Source: Pomphorhynchus laevis (taxonomy: Eukaryota; Acanthocephala; Palaeacanthocephala; Echinorhynchida; Pomphorhynchidae). From it: a stretch of DNA of 64,000 nucleotides. Positions 62,316-64,000 of the stretch are shown here, piece after piece (within the stretch, counting starts at the first letter, position 1; each line of letters opens with the position of its first letter). A program made the position numbers and the translations under genes. The stretch spans positions 120,949 to 184,948 of the forward strand of contig WNNJ02003276.1 in assembly GCA_012934845.2 (NCBI GenBank), given 5' to 3'. The notes below the pieces were generated by a model. That model was not told the DNA's origin, made no database searches, and worked only from the letters and a program-made list of their open reading frames with translations.

Positions 62316-63529
62316 CTAAATATTTACCGAAGAACAAATCAAAATAATTAATTATATATTATAATAAATTATAATTAATAATTATTAATTAATATATAAA
62401 TAAAAATCTAGTAATTATAAATTAGAACAAACATCAGAAATAAATAGACAGATATTAATTTTTAGTTGATATGTATATATTATGGTGATTTTCATCTTTC
62501 TTTTTACCATATTCAAGATGGAATATAAAATACAATTCATTTCCAGCTTTCACATGCCGGGAAATTTGATTATTTTTTCGGTAATTTCGCTAAAAACGGT
62601 AATGCCACTTTCGATAAATAACTTGAATTTTTGTTGCATATGGATTTATTTAGTTATAAAGTAAAATTGTTAATTATTGCAATGAGTTATATTCACGCAT
62701 ACATGAGTGTTTTCATTGAGGTAACTAATTTAAATGTCTAGAATTTTCAGTAAAGACAATCGTTTATGCACGTATTCTACAAATAAAATTAAAAAATTAG
62801 GATAGAGATGATCAATTTATTATGACTTTTTACAATGATCAATATATAATTAATAATTATAAATTACATTTAATTTCTTTGTGATACATCAAAATAAAAA
62901 ATTAAAATAAACAATTACAAAGAGATATCTACTTCTATTACTATTTTAGAAAAACTAATATATGAACAATTAAAAACAATGTTGTAAAATTAAAGGGCCA
63001 ATTATAAGAGATAATTTGATTACATAATCTCTTACAATTAGATTGCAATACAATAATGCATTATAGTAATTATAGCAAAACAGTTATAAAGACAATTACC
63101 TCATATAAACTCTAGATAAATTTAGATCTTAAATCACGTTTAAATTTATATTATTTTTTTATTTTTAACATTTATGATTACACATTCGATTACTTTAGCG
63201 ATAGCCATAATTCGACTGTATTTTCGGTAGCATATCTATGCACTTTTTTCAGTGCAAGACTGAAAATATTTTTAGTCTTGCAATAAAGAAAAGAGGAATT
63301 TAGTCTAAGCCAACATTCAGTGGGCGATTCAATTCTACATTGTAGTGAATTTTGAAATTATATATAGAGGAAGTTCTTAACTAAAACGAGTGTTTTACGG
63401 AAAATGTAATTAGATAACTAACAATAGACTATTTTTAAAGTCGTTGCATTCTAAGATTTGGCATTAAGTCTTTACTGTTTTTAAATTTTACAATTTAAGT
63501 TCAAAATGAAATTAATTTTAAATAATAAA
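62316..63529. other. Flank of the minus-strand dynein exons
   Basis: At least one exon (between the AAA1 start and the exon beginning 62315) should lie here or beyond the window if the gene is intact. A 28-codon minus-strand open stretch behind an AG near 62600 was considered but has no dynein-like motif. Otherwise nothing is seen. Confidence 0.35.
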
Positions 63530-64000
63530 GATAATATGCGAATTAAATAATAAATAAAATAACTATTTAAATAATAAATAATAAATAAAATTCATTATCT
63601 TAAATATAAATAATAAAAAATAAAATTACATTATCTGAAATAATAAATAAAAAATAAAATTACATCATTTTAAATAATAAATAATAAATAAAATTACACT
63701 ATCTTAAATAAAAAATAAAAAATGAAATTACATCATTTTAAATAATAAATAATAAATAAAATTACACTATCTTAAATAATAAATAATAAATAAAATTACA
63801 TCATCTTAAATAAAAAATAATAAATAAAATTACATCATCTTAAATAAAAAATAATAAATAAAATTACATTAACTGAAATAATAAATAAAAATAAAATTAC
63901 ATTATCTGAAATAAAAATAATAAATAAAAAATAAAATTACATCATCTTAATAAAAAAATTATAAATAAAATTACATTATCTTAAATAATAAATAAAATTA
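63530..64000. repeat. AT-rich minisatellite running off the window end
   Basis: Units of about 33-42 bp combine AATAAATAATAAATAAAA with TTACATCATCTTAA or TTACATTATCTGAA. More than ten copies are visible and the array continues beyond 64000. It is the reverse complement of the short array at 59636-59750. Confidence 0.9.

Overview
The window is animal-like nuclear DNA: very AT-rich (roughly three quarters A+T by eye), with spliced genes and long introns packed with decayed transposable elements and tandem repeats. Three host genes can be read from conserved protein motifs: a prohibitin (PHB1), the ESCRT-I subunit VPS37, and a very long, divergent dynein heavy chain. Introns fall into two classes. 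Several are 48-56 bp and the rest run from a few hundred bp to several kb. Penelope-like and CR1-like retroelements, together with this intron pattern, fit an invertebrate such as a flatworm, but the species cannot be fixed from the sequence.

Layout. 1-3.1 kb: an intron and the last four exons of PHB1 (+). 3.1-5.8 kb: spacer with a 14-bp minisatellite. 5.85-8.86 kb: complete VPS37 (+), four exons, with a 16-bp minisatellite in intron 1. 9.2-9.84 kb: five copies of a 129-bp repeat. 10.07-51.23 kb: twenty phase-compatible exons (+) giving about 1040 residues of dynein heavy chain tail and linker. The introns of this gene hold Penelope-like RT pieces (14.4-15.2, 19.0-19.35 and 24.3-25.0 kb), two CR1-like LINE copies joined by a perfect palindrome (15.5-18.9 kb), a ~370-bp tandem repeat (22.2-23.1 kb), nested terminal-inverted-repeat elements (23.8-27.3 kb), several MITEs, and two copies of a 'TQGDPLAM'-type retroelement in opposite orientation (37.7-40.7 kb + and 45.9-48.5 kb -). 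53.5-58.8 kb: remains of two further LINEs (-). 60.35-62.32 kb: exons on the MINUS strand that encode the rest of dynein AAA1 and the start of AAA2. 63.5-64 kb: a minisatellite that is the reverse complement of one at 59.6 kb.

Two observations stand out. (1) At 43.2 kb there is a hammerhead ribozyme with every core nucleotide intact, in the type III layout, inside a ~303-bp repeat whose second copy carries a damaged ribozyme. This looks like a retrozyme-type element. (2) The dynein gene is split across strands. The plus-strand exons stop inside AAA1 and the minus-strand exons at 62.3-60.35 kb continue from there in domain order, which points to an inversion (real or an assembly error). AAA1 also appears to have lost Walker A and Walker B, while AAA2 keeps its P-loop.
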